Source: Candidatus Bathyarchaeota archaeon
GTDB lineage: Archaea > Thermoproteota > Bathyarchaeia > TCS64
Length of the DNA stretch: 40,054 bases
Assembly: GCA_014730055.1 (NCBI GenBank)
Contig: WJIV01000271.1
Coordinates: 1 to 40,054 of the forward strand
Direction: 5' to 3'
Positions within the stretch are counted from its first letter, which is position 1. Each line of letters opens with the position of its first letter. Made by a program: the position numbers and the translations under genes. Shown in pieces: positions 1 to 7,992 of the stretch. The notes below the pieces were generated by a model. That model saw only the letters and a program-made list of their open reading frames with translations. It was not told where the DNA came from and made no database searches.

Positions 1-522
1 AGATAATAGATTATAGATTAAAGCCTTCTTATTGTCTAACCCCGAATAGACTAGAACACCGAAATCTCCAATTTCTTGGGGTATCTCGTGTAGAGAAACA
101 GCAATGGTGGCCGCAAATCCCAGGTTGATGGATTCAAGGAACGCACCACCAAGAACTATGCCATCTATGAAATTATGTACACCATCCCCTAACAAGTTCA
201 TGTATGCGAAACTTTTTGGGCGCTCTTCACTGTTGGGCAGATGCGAGTGTCTCCACTGGAGGAATATCTCAACAATGAATGATGTGAACAACCCAATCAA
301 AAGATAACTCATGACTTCGATAATATCTTGATTTAATTCAATACCCCTTGGGAGGAGGTGAAAGAAAGCTCCACCGAATAAACCACCAACTGAAAAACTA
401 ACCAAGTAGAGTAACTTGTCCTCAGACATCTCCCTCTGAACGATAATTAATATAGTTCCCAGTAAAGAGAGCAAACTAATGAATATTACACTACTTATCG
501 ACGCCAACCAAACTGATATCAT
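1..522 (-). CDS. ZIP-family metal cation transporter (partial, cut by left window edge)
   Basis: Inner-membrane transporter of the ZIP family, which moves divalent metals such as zinc or iron into the cytoplasm. I translated this by hand from the ATG at 522; the frame is open to base 1, so the 174 residues seen are the N-terminal part. Visible are a hydrophobic N-terminal helix, a second helix with a Gly-rich SVGGLFGGAFFHLLP segment, a third helix, then the two family hallmarks: NLLGDGVHNFIDGI and SLHEIPQEIGDFGVL. These carry the His/Asp/Glu residues of the binuclear metal site in transmembrane helices 4 and 5. The loop between helices 3 and 4 is short and has only two His residues (WRHSH). 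The metal cannot be named from sequence. Confidence 0.88.
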   Translation of the reverse strand, partial: MISVWLASISSVIFISLLSLLGTILIIVQREMSEDKLLYLVSFSVGGLFGGAFFHLLPRGIELNQDIIEVMSYLLIGLFTSFIVEIFLQWRHSHLPNSEERPKSFAYMNLLGDGVHNFIDGIVLGGAFLESINLGFAATIAVSLHEIPQEIGDFGVLVYSGLDNKKALIYNLLS

Positions 523-609
523 TCTGGATATATGTAAAAATTGAAATAATCCCTTATGAGGTAAACCTTTTCAAACAAAAAGCAGGGATTCTAAAATAAA
601 GGGTAAGGA

Positions 610-810
610 TTAAGATTCCTCAATCATCTTGTCAAGGCGCTGGATTGCTTCGGATAAGTTATCTCGGGCGATTATCAGCATGGATCTTATGAGTTTTGCT
701 TGGTTTTTGTTACTATCTATCTGCTTCTTACAGGACTGTAGTAGTGTATCAAGATCCTTGAGATCATCTATGAGGATCTCCTCGTGAGGCTGCTTCTCTT
801 TTGTAACCAA
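610..810 (-). CDS. Small coiled-coil protein, unknown function
   Basis: A 66-residue charged protein with Leu/Ile spacing typical of a coiled coil or helical hairpin (residues about 12-64). There is no Cys, signal peptide or membrane segment. I do not recognise a family. It lies between the four-Cys microprotein and the ZIP gene on the same strand, with gaps of 55 and 87 nt, so the three may share transcripts. A real gene is likely but not proven: the frame is short and the only support is its amphipathic composition and position. Confidence 0.5.
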   Translation of the reverse strand: MVTKEKQPHEEILIDDLKDLDTLLQSCKKQIDSNKNQAKLIRSMLIIARDNLSEAIQRLDKMIEES

Positions 811-865
811 AGTACTTCCCTAATATGTATAAGGTTACAGTAATGATAAAATTATGGATCCGAAC

Positions 866-1054
866 TCACAAAGACCTGTAACGCTCGCATCTAGCCCATG
901 GCTCAGCCTCAATCTCCATAACAGGCTTATGGATTAGACAAATCTGGCCATTCACCTTCGGAGGGCTTTTCTCCTCAAAATTTAAAATTACCCTAGGCTC
1001 GACAGCAGTACAGTAGCTCTTCTGATTCTCAACAGTTAACCATGGACAGGGCAT
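866..1054 (-). CDS. Four-cysteine microprotein (possible metal-binding)
   Basis: A 62-residue protein beginning MPCPWL with cysteines at residues 3, 15, 39 and 56. I prefer the internal ATG at 1054 over the start at 1099, because the upstream 15 residues are low-complexity hydrophobic sequence overlapping a promoter-like A/T stretch. The layout CP-x-L, YC-x-A, then a later Cys and a Cys near the C-terminus recalls small archaeal four-Cys proteins or tails that end in a CP-x-Y type motif, so Zn2+ or Fe-S binding is possible. That resemblance is from memory and the family is unnamed. It is divergent from the gene starting near 1137. Confidence 0.5.
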   Translation of the reverse strand: MPCPWLTVENQKSYCTAVEPRVILNFEEKSPPKVNGQICLIHKPVMEIEAEPWARCERYRSL

Positions 1055-1136
1055 ATAAATCAAAAAATTATACGAGACACATAATATAAATCGTATCAAA
1101 CTGCTGAGGTTTTTAATCGATAATTATCTTTTTAAA

Positions 1137-1736
1137 ATGAATAATATGGCCCAGAATGATACCATCGAGGAAGAAACTCGTTCAGATATAATTGAGGACC
1201 TTAGAGGAATAATGGATTGTCTGATAAAGGGAAAGTGGGGACTAACCGAGGTAAAGGACATTCCACTATCGGGAGAGTGGAGCAAACTCATCAACAATGT
1301 CCCGATAGCTGTGAACGTCTGCGTCGACCATGATTGTGCACTTAAGATTAAGAAGAATCTATGGAATGTATCACCATTAACACCAGATATTATCAGAAAC
1401 AGAAGGATAAATTTCAGTGAATTTGGGCGCGAAGTTAACGAAGTATTGGGTAAACAAGCATTAACTGCCGTAGCAGGGGTAGTTGGGTTAAGGACCAATG
1501 AGGCCGCTGCTCTTATTGGATCAATTGCACTTTACATTGCTGTAAACAGTACTATAATTGCTACCCAAATTGAATTATTTGAGGATGGCAACGGAGTGTG
1601 TTTCCATAAAGGGCCGCTGCCTTGGCCGTTCCCAATAAAGATGGGACCCTTCCTATTGGACATCCCAGTAATAGTAACTCAACGTAGTCTAGAAGAAGCT
1701 CCAGTAGTAGAGCCCCCAGAAACAATAGAGGAATAG
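1137..1736 (+). CDS. Hypothetical protein with a hydrophobic central segment
   Basis: A 199-residue protein (196 if the start is the ATG at 1146). I do not recognise a family. The N-terminal third is acidic and helical. Residues about 105-145 (TAVAGVVGL...IALYIAVNSTIIATQ) are hydrophobic enough to be a membrane-associated helix pair or a buried core. The C-terminus is Pro/Glu-rich. Cysteines lie in VCVDHDC and GVCFHKGP, a possible metal-binding set with the neighbouring His residues. A TATA-like GGTTTTTAATCG at about 1108-1119 is about 25-30 nt before the start, which fits leaderless transcription. It is divergent from the four-Cys microprotein and convergent with the XTP pyrophosphatase. Confidence 0.72.
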   Translation: MNNMAQNDTIEEETRSDIIEDLRGIMDCLIKGKWGLTEVKDIPLSGEWSKLINNVPIAVNVCVDHDCALKIKKNLWNVSPLTPDIIRNRRINFSEFGREVNEVLGKQALTAVAGVVGLRTNEAAALIGSIALYIAVNSTIIATQIELFEDGNGVCFHKGPLPWPFPIKMGPFLLDIPVIVTQRSLEEAPVVEPPETIEE

Positions 1737-1746
1737 TCTAAATATT

Positions 1747-2310
1747 CTATTCAGATCCTGTTTTCAACCACTCAGCTAGTTTTCTAAAAGCTCTAGCCCT
1801 ATGGCTTATTTCTGCTTTCTCCTGTGATGACATCTCTCCGAACGTACGACCGTCACCCTCATCAGGAATAAAAATCGGATCGTAGCCGAAACCCCCTTTG
1901 CCTCTCTCTTCACGGGCTATCTTCCCTGTAACCTCTCCCGTGAAGGTAATTGAGACCTCTTCATCCCTGAAAGCGACAGCTGATACATAACGGGCTCTCC
2001 TATCTTCCTCGTCTTCCATCAGCTTAAGGATACCTTCGTTATCGATTGTTCTCAAGGCGTAACTACTGTATGGACCTGGGAAACCGAAGTACTTGTCTAT
2101 GTACAGACCTGCATCCTCAATCAAAATAGGTACATCCACGTCAAGGACTTTGAGGCTGTACTCAGCGATCAACTCAGGGTCATCGGCCTGTATCTCGACC
2201 CTATCAATATTCAGACGCTCAAGCTCGATATCATACTCTTCCATGACCTTCTTTGCTTCCTCAAACTTATGATCACTGCTAGTACCCATCCAGATCTTAT
2301 TCCTTCTCAA
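1747..2310 (-). CDS. rdgB: Non-canonical purine NTP pyrophosphatase (XTP/dITP, RdgB/HAM1 family)
   Basis: Cytosolic house-cleaning enzyme that hydrolyses XTP, ITP and dITP to monophosphates, keeping deaminated purines out of nucleic acids. The 187-residue length is normal. Motifs seen: the N-terminal TSSDHKFEEA (family T/S-x-N-x-x-K-x-x-E), ILIEDAGLYID (the general-base Asp region) and GKGGFGYDPIF, then MSSQEKAEISHRARA, which contributes substrate contacts. The start is a TTG that overlaps the end of bud32 by 14 nt. No later start keeps the first beta strand. It is the third gene of an overlapping kae1-bud32-rdgB unit, an arrangement common in archaea. Confidence 0.93.
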   Translation of the reverse strand: MRRNKIWMGTSSDHKFEEAKKVMEEYDIELERLNIDRVEIQADDPELIAEYSLKVLDVDVPILIEDAGLYIDKYFGFPGPYSSYALRTIDNEGILKLMEDEEDRRARYVSAVAFRDEEVSITFTGEVTGKIAREERGKGGFGYDPIFIPDEGDGRTFGEMSSQEKAEISHRARAFRKLAEWLKTGSE

Positions 2311-2929
2311 TGTATCTACCTCTCATTGCAACTTCTTCCATCCGTTCAATAGCCTCATCAGCCTCAACACCCATGCGAGACCGGTATCCCTCCATAAATG
2401 CGTGTAGCAGTTCCTCTTGGTATTTGTAGTGGGTGCTAGTTAGCATCCTGTTCATGAGGTTAAGGTCTACGCCTCTTTTTTCTAACTCAAAGCTGATCTC
2501 GCTGAGACCAAAATCTATGAAGACTATCCGCTTCCCTTGTTTTATGATGTTACTTGTTGTAAGATCACCGTGGATTATGCCCCCTTTATGAAGCAGACCA
2601 GAATATTCTCCGATCCTTGTGAACAGTTCAAATCTAGATTCATCATCCAAGTCATTTACTAGATCCCTCACCTTAACGCCGTCAATAAACTCCATTACAA
2701 TTGTGGCTTTTTCTAAGTCAAGCATGTATATCAAGGGAGTTGGCACGCCAATTATCTTGGCCTTATGAAGAATATCCGCTTCCCTGCCAGTACGACTGCT
2801 CCTTAATTGCTTATCAAGCTCGGGGTGCCTGTATTTCTTTGGTCTACGTGTTTTAAAAATAACTTTTAATCTGTTCCAATTTCTTAACCAAAGTTCCGCC
2901 TCAGCTCCCCTCGCAATCAGTTCTTCCAA
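2297..2929 (-). CDS. bud32: KEOPS kinase/ATPase Bud32
   Basis: Small RIO-related atypical kinase of the KEOPS complex. It works with Kae1, Cgi121 and Pcc1 in N6-threonylcarbamoylation of adenosine 37 in ANN-decoding tRNAs. Seen are the nucleotide-binding start ARGAEAELW, the catalytic loop HGDLTTSNII and the metal-binding IDFGLSE, plus an Arg/Lys-rich tail. I prefer the TTG at 2929: it gives the compact N-terminus expected for the family and is preceded by AGGTGGAGAT. A longer reading from a TTG at 2956 adds MENGSGGDT. Either way it overlaps the kae1 stop (13 or 40 nt), suggesting translational coupling. In many euryarchaea the two proteins are fused; here they are separate. Confidence 0.92.
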   Translation of the reverse strand: MEELIARGAEAELWLRNWNRLKVIFKTRRPKKYRHPELDKQLRSSRTGREADILHKAKIIGVPTPLIYMLDLEKATIVMEFIDGVKVRDLVNDLDDESRFELFTRIGEYSGLLHKGGIIHGDLTTSNIIKQGKRIVFIDFGLSEISFELEKRGVDLNLMNRMLTSTHYKYQEELLHAFMEGYRSRMGVEADEAIERMEEVAMRGRYIEKE

Positions 2930-3903
2930 GGTATCTCCACCTGATCCATTCTCCAATTAGGATTAACATAACTGCTGCTTATCTCAGTTCTTCGACCGGC
3001 ATTATATGCTATCAAACCGGTCCAAGCAATCATAGCTCCATTATCAGCAGCAAGCCTTATGGGAACAATGTAGGGTATAGCTCCATGCTCTTCAGCAATA
3101 TCTCGTACAATGCCTGATAGTCTCTTGTTCGCAGCTACACCTCCCGTAAGCAAAAGTTCAGGCTTTGCCGTGTGTGCAAGTGCTCTCTCTGTAATCTCCC
3201 CCAGCATGGCATATGCGGTCTCCTGAAGGCTGTAGCAGAGATCTTCTATAGGATATTTTCCGGTTCTGTATTCACCGATTACCGATGTTAGTAATCCACT
3301 GTAGCTTAGGTCCATACCCTTAACTACGTATGGAAGGGGGATCAGTTTATTGCCTTTTCGAGCCAGTCTTTCTACAGCCGGTCCACCTGGGTACTCTAGA
3401 CCTGCCTCTCTTGCAAAGGTATCCAAGCAGTTTCCAACAGCGATATCAAGAGTCTCGCCAAATATTCTGTACCTTCCGGACTCGTATCCGGACACGATGG
3501 TATTGCCACCTGATACATAAAGCGTAAGTGGATCACTTGCACCCGTTGCCATTCTTCCTATTTCAATGTGTGCCACACAGTGATTAACCCCGATTAGAGG
3601 TTTGTCAAGATATCCTGCAAGTGCCCTGGCTCCCGTAGCTCCAGTCCTGAGACATGGTCCAAGCCCAGGTCCCTGAGCAAAGGCGATGAGGTCAATTTCT
3701 GAAGATTTTAAGCTTGCTTCATCCAAAGCCTTCTGTAATGTTTCACCCAATTTTTCGCTATGGTGGCGGGCCGCTTCCCTGGGATGAATTCCACCTTCTG
3801 GAGGTACATGTACATCTAGTATATTGGCATAGACCTTCTTATCAGTAGATACGATGCCGATCCCTAGATTATCCGCAGTGGATTCAATTCCCAAAGCTAT
3901 CAT
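2917..3903 (-). CDS. kae1: KEOPS tRNA threonylcarbamoyltransferase Kae1
   Basis: Catalytic subunit of KEOPS that transfers the threonylcarbamoyl group to A37 of tRNA (t6A). It is a 328-residue ASKHA-fold protein. Motifs seen: N-terminal GIESTADNLGIGIV phosphate loop, PREAARHH, the iron-binding HCVAHIEIGR (His-x3-His), LYVSGGNT, and LLTGGVAANKRL near the C-terminus. The length is that of a stand-alone Kae1, without a fused Bud32. The ATG at 3903 is about 25 nt from a TATA-like TTTTTATTGAA (3924-3935, minus), suggesting a leaderless mRNA. It is first in the kae1-bud32-rdgB unit and divergent from the phosphoribosyltransferase gene. Confidence 0.96.
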   Translation of the reverse strand: MIALGIESTADNLGIGIVSTDKKVYANILDVHVPPEGGIHPREAARHHSEKLGETLQKALDEASLKSSEIDLIAFAQGPGLGPCLRTGATGARALAGYLDKPLIGVNHCVAHIEIGRMATGASDPLTLYVSGGNTIVSGYESGRYRIFGETLDIAVGNCLDTFAREAGLEYPGGPAVERLARKGNKLIPLPYVVKGMDLSYSGLLTSVIGEYRTGKYPIEDLCYSLQETAYAMLGEITERALAHTAKPELLLTGGVAANKRLSGIVRDIAEEHGAIPYIVPIRLAADNGAMIAWTGLIAYNAGRRTEISSSYVNPNWRMDQVEIPWKN

Positions 3904-4016
3904 TCAACAAACCGAGACCAAAATTCAATAAAAACCTTTAGCAAAAAGCATTTTTCACTAATCTCCATACCTTTAAACTTCAAATAGAATCACTAAAATC
4001 TTAAGTAAGAGAAAAA

Positions 4017-4691
4017 ATGGGTAAGATTATTGATGTAGAGAAATATCGAGAGAAAACTAGAGTATTCAAGGATAGGGAACATGCTGGGATGCTTCTAGCA
4101 GAACAATTAGATGATTACAAGAAAGATCCTGATTCTCTCATTGTCGCAATACCTGCGGGAGGTATCCCCGTTGCTGTACAAATTGCTTCAGTACTTAATC
4201 TTCCCTTAGATGTAGCAATCACACGTAAATTACATGTACCCTGGAACGCAGAGGTTGGATTCGGTGCTGTCACTTGGAATAATATAGTCGAGGTGAATCA
4301 AAACCTTGCGAACCAGCTTGGTTTATCTAAATCTCAGATTGAGGAAGTGATAGAGGAAGAGAGACAGGTCATAAAGCAGCGTAGACGACTTTATGGTAAA
4401 CAAGAGTTTCCAGATCTTTTAGGCAAGCATCCGATAATTGTAGATGACGGTTTAGCCTCAGGATTTAGCATGCTTACTACCGCCAAAGCTATCGAGAGGT
4501 ACCACCCCAAGTCTATTACAGTAGCCGTTCCAACAGCTCCTCGATCTTCTATTGATCGTCTTGAACCCCATGTAGACGAAATCTACTGCCTAAATATAAG
4601 AACCGGCAGATTTTTTGCCGTTGCCTCAGCTTACAAAAACTGGTACGATCTCACCGATGAAGAAGTCTTGGAATACTTGAAACTGACATAA
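4017..4691 (+). CDS. Predicted phosphoribosyltransferase (COG1926 type)
   Basis: A 224-residue PRT-fold protein. The PRPP-binding loop is IIVDDGLASGFSM (about residues 140-152), and the N-terminal AIPAGGIPVA and TRKLHVPWN segments match the pattern of the uncharacterised COG1926 group. The substrate of this group is unknown, so no base or salvage pathway should be assigned. A TATA-like CTTTAAACTT (about 3971-3980) precedes the ATG by roughly 40 nt. The gene stands alone, divergent from kae1. The 304 nt that follow (4692-4995) are A/T-rich; I see no gene or RNA there apart from T-rich sequence after leuS. Confidence 0.85.
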   Translation: MGKIIDVEKYREKTRVFKDREHAGMLLAEQLDDYKKDPDSLIVAIPAGGIPVAVQIASVLNLPLDVAITRKLHVPWNAEVGFGAVTWNNIVEVNQNLANQLGLSKSQIEEVIEEERQVIKQRRRLYGKQEFPDLLGKHPIIVDDGLASGFSMLTTAKAIERYHPKSITVAVPTAPRSSIDRLEPHVDEIYCLNIRTGRFFAVASAYKNWYDLTDEEVLEYLKLT

Positions 4692-4995
4692 AACTAATTA
4701 AAGTACACCCTATACTCATTGAACATAAGATAATGAAATTTTGATATCTGTAATTGAAGACATAGATAATGAATTTTCAAACAAGTCGCGGAATCTATTA
4801 CTATGCCATCAGATTCTTCCGCCGTCTACCAGAAATCTATACAATTCGCAAAATAACAAAGCTAATTAAATTATAAAGAAAATATCAATGATTGACTTAA
4901 CACGTCCCGGTGTAATAGAAATGAACCTTTTCAGATTAACCTTTACTTAAATGCAGAAAATAACCAAAAATAATAAAAGTATCAGAAATTAGGAA

Positions 4996-7917
4996 TTATT
5001 CTACATATATGGCTGGTCTATAAGGTTTCGCTCGCTGAGCTCTATTCTCCGGGTCTTCTACCCAAGGGTCAGATTCAGCATAGACTGCGACCTTTGCGTC
5101 GAATTCATGTTCCAAGAAGGTATTAGCATCTTGAATCAGGGATACATCATTTACCTGACCTACCCTAATTCTTTGTAATAACTTTTCATGTGGCATCCTA
5201 GTTATCTCATCTACTATGCTCCTGGCAAAGCCTGGAACCTTATCGCTCCTGACCTTCATCTCCTCATCCTTGAAAGACTCTCTTATCAGGTTTCCAACAT
5301 CCAAGTTGCCCTGTCTTGCCAATTCAAGAGCTTTTAGGTATACCTTCCATTTCCATCCATCAGCGGCGTAGAAATGGACCTTCTCAGGAGTGATGCTTGT
5401 TACTTTTATTATCTTCTGGACATCTTCAACGCTGTTCTGAATTATCGTTTCCAGTTCTTCTGCTTCGGGATTAATGTAGTTTTCGTCGACTTTAGGCCAT
5501 TCTGCAAATGCAACATATCCGTCGCCCCCCATCATCTCCCAAATTTCCTCACAGATATGTGGCGTGAAGGGCGCTAGCATCCTGACTTGGGTTTCTAGAA
5601 CTTTCCATTCCACATAGTTAATTGCTTCAACTCGGTCTTCTCTCTCACGGTAATGCTCAACCCGCTTCTTGTACCAGTCTAGGTCCTGGTTCATATTATA
5701 CATGGCTGCGTGGATAGTTTTTCTTACCTTGAGTTCCTTCATTGCCTCGTCAGCCTCCTGTATGTGACCCTGGATTTTACTTAACATCCACTTATCGATA
5801 TCCCTGATGTCTTCGTCACTTCCCTTGCCCTGTTTAATTACCGTCTCTGCGTTCTGGTAGAACTTCTCTAGGTTATCAGCCATATTTTTCGCTAGATCAG
5901 GGCTGAAGTCAGCATCCTTAAGGGGCTCTGCTGTAATCATCAGGCTAAGCCTAAGGGGATCGGCTCCAAACATCTCAATGGCATTAATTAGGGGGATTAT
6001 ATTGTTGAGGCTCTTACTCATCTTACCGCCCTCCATCAGGACGGAGCCGTTAACAACTATACCCTTTGGCCATAGAGCTGTCGGCCATATCCCATCGTGG
6101 CAGAAGATCATGTACGTCAAGTGATTGCTAATTAGGTCCCTTCCACTGTGCCTGGCTTCAGGTGGATAGAAGTACTCGAACTCGCCTCTTGTTAGCTTGA
6201 GTTTCTCAACTGGGAATTCGGTTTCCTTAGAAATCTCATCTGGGTCTCCCACCCCTAGGAATAAGTAATCCCAGAATTCCTCGTCCAAGGTCTCAGGGTC
6301 AGGGTTGACCTCATTAATTCCTTTTATTACTGTATAGTAAGCCATATAGATCACCGAGTCGCTTAGTGCTTCTATAGTCCATTCTGGCTCCCAAGGTAGA
6401 GGTGTTCCTAAACCGGCTTTCCTTGCACAGGCTTTCTCCCTCAACCAGTCGACTACATTGTGGAATTCTTGTGTTAGTTCTTTTGGTATGATGCTCATCA
6501 TATCAATATTCTCGTGAGCCATCTCCTTCCACATACTGTTACCATAATCGATGAACCATTGATCCTCGAAGATCTTTACGACAACTTCTCCTCCACATCT
6601 GCATTGAATTGGTTCTAACATCTCATACATTGTTGTTGCATGCCCTCGAGCAATTGCATCTTCTTTCACCGCATCTTTAGCTGTCTGGACATTCAAGCTG
6701 CTATATTGACCTGTATTCGTCCTCATTCTACCATTATGGAATTCTGCACTGTAAACCTCCTTAGTTGCCTGCTCCAGCTTGTCATCTTCATCTTGACTGG
6801 TGATTCCGAGCCTATCAACAACATCTACCGCTGGGCTCTCGCCGTATCCTTCCACAGTGATTACGCTTATGGGCTCTATTTGGTTGATATCTGAGAGCTT
6901 TATATTGTAATCTTCTGGGTTTTTCCTGATGTCGTCCTTGAGCTGATTTAATGCAACTAGATCGAAGGGAGCGTGTGCTGGCACAGACATGACTACACCT
7001 GTTACCGCGTTAGGGTCAACAAAGGAAGCAGGTAGCATCGGGAACTCGTCTCCAGTAACGGGGTTTGTAATCACAGCACCAACAAATCGTTTACCTTGGT
7101 ACTCACCAACTACCTCAACATCGTGACCAAGTAATTGAAGCTTATTCGCTGCGTGCGTACTTACTACCCATGTCTCCTCCCCGTCTACTCTTAACTCAGC
7201 GTACGTTGCGTCTGGGTTTATCCACATATTTGTTACACCGAAGACGGTCTCTGGTCTGAGAGTCCCCGCCGGGAAAATCATTTCATCTTTATGAAACTTT
7301 ATTATTGTGAATTCTTCAATCTCTGGCTCTTTGTCTCCAATTGTGTCATGCTGACCTACAGGGTTACCGCAACTTGGACACCAGCCTACGGGATGACTAC
7401 CCTGTGTAACATAACCGTTTTGCCTGAGTTTCTCGAATTGCCACTCTATAAACTTGCTATATACGGGATCGACTGTTGTGAACTCTCTCCTCCAGTCTAT
7501 GCTGTAACCAATTTTCTGCATTCCATGCTTAATTTCCTTGGCAAAGTAGGTGGCCATGGAAATAGGGTCCTCTAACTCGGATAGTTTTTCCTCGGGAATA
7601 TTATATAGGTTAATGAATGTATCGAGTATAGCAGGATCCTTGTCCTTTAGTCTCTCTACCATCGCGAAAAGCGGGGTTCCTGTGTAGTGCCAAGCCATCG
7701 GAAATAGTACGTTATTGCCTAGCATCCTCTGGTACCGTGCATGTACATCTGTTAACGTGTAGGTGCGTCCATGACCAATGTGCTGGGGGCTATTGGGGTA
7801 AGGGTAAGCCACGGTTAGATAATACTTGGGCTTTTCTGTATCTGGGTCTGTCTCAAAAGTGCCGGTCTCTTCCCAGCGCTTTTGCCATTTATCCTCGATT
7901 TTCTTCCATTCAACCAT
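4996..7917 (-). CDS. leuS: Leucyl-tRNA synthetase, archaeal type
   Basis: Class I aminoacyl-tRNA synthetase that charges tRNA-Leu in the cytosol. The 973-residue length fits archaeal/eukaryotic LeuRS. The signature HIGH is at residues 46-49 and KMSKS near residue 630. Between them lies the CP1 editing domain, which hydrolyses mischarged tRNA (HAPFDLVAL and the preceding threonine-rich segments). A zinc-like CPSCG motif is near residue 180. The C-terminus ends PYRPAIYVE after the anticodon-binding helical region. It follows alaS by 75 nt on the same strand; A/T-rich sequence in that gap may carry its own promoter, with AGAGGAC before the ATG. Confidence 0.98.
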   Translation of the reverse strand: MVEWKKIEDKWQKRWEETGTFETDPDTEKPKYYLTVAYPYPNSPQHIGHGRTYTLTDVHARYQRMLGNNVLFPMAWHYTGTPLFAMVERLKDKDPAILDTFINLYNIPEEKLSELEDPISMATYFAKEIKHGMQKIGYSIDWRREFTTVDPVYSKFIEWQFEKLRQNGYVTQGSHPVGWCPSCGNPVGQHDTIGDKEPEIEEFTIIKFHKDEMIFPAGTLRPETVFGVTNMWINPDATYAELRVDGEETWVVSTHAANKLQLLGHDVEVVGEYQGKRFVGAVITNPVTGDEFPMLPASFVDPNAVTGVVMSVPAHAPFDLVALNQLKDDIRKNPEDYNIKLSDINQIEPISVITVEGYGESPAVDVVDRLGITSQDEDDKLEQATKEVYSAEFHNGRMRTNTGQYSSLNVQTAKDAVKEDAIARGHATTMYEMLEPIQCRCGGEVVVKIFEDQWFIDYGNSMWKEMAHENIDMMSIIPKELTQEFHNVVDWLREKACARKAGLGTPLPWEPEWTIEALSDSVIYMAYYTVIKGINEVNPDPETLDEEFWDYLFLGVGDPDEISKETEFPVEKLKLTRGEFEYFYPPEARHSGRDLISNHLTYMIFCHDGIWPTALWPKGIVVNGSVLMEGGKMSKSLNNIIPLINAIEMFGADPLRLSLMITAEPLKDADFSPDLAKNMADNLEKFYQNAETVIKQGKGSDEDIRDIDKWMLSKIQGHIQEADEAMKELKVRKTIHAAMYNMNQDLDWYKKRVEHYREREDRVEAINYVEWKVLETQVRMLAPFTPHICEEIWEMMGGDGYVAFAEWPKVDENYINPEAEELETIIQNSVEDVQKIIKVTSITPEKVHFYAADGWKWKVYLKALELARQGNLDVGNLIRESFKDEEMKVRSDKVPGFARSIVDEITRMPHEKLLQRIRVGQVNDVSLIQDANTFLEHEFDAKVAVYAESDPWVEDPENRAQRAKPYRPAIYVE

Positions 7918-7992
7918 ATGAATACTGTCCTCTAATCTTGATTAAGTCTGATGCGAATAGGATAAAGGTTATGAGTAAAAATAGTTGCGGAA

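Noticed and set aside
104..307. Plus-strand frame of 67 codons near the left edge
   Set aside because: It is the shadow of the ZIP transporter on the minus strand, which shows clear family motifs.
1124..1498. Minus-strand frame of 124 codons
   Set aside because: It lies opposite the 199-residue plus-strand gene, whose amino-acid composition and promoter are better; the minus frame is Ser/Leu/Phe-rich in the way of antisense shadows.
4692..4995. Possible RNA gene in the gap between the phosphoribosyltransferase and leuS
   Set aside because: No T-loop (GGTTCGAATC-like), strong stem set or conserved box was found; only A/T-rich sequence is visible.
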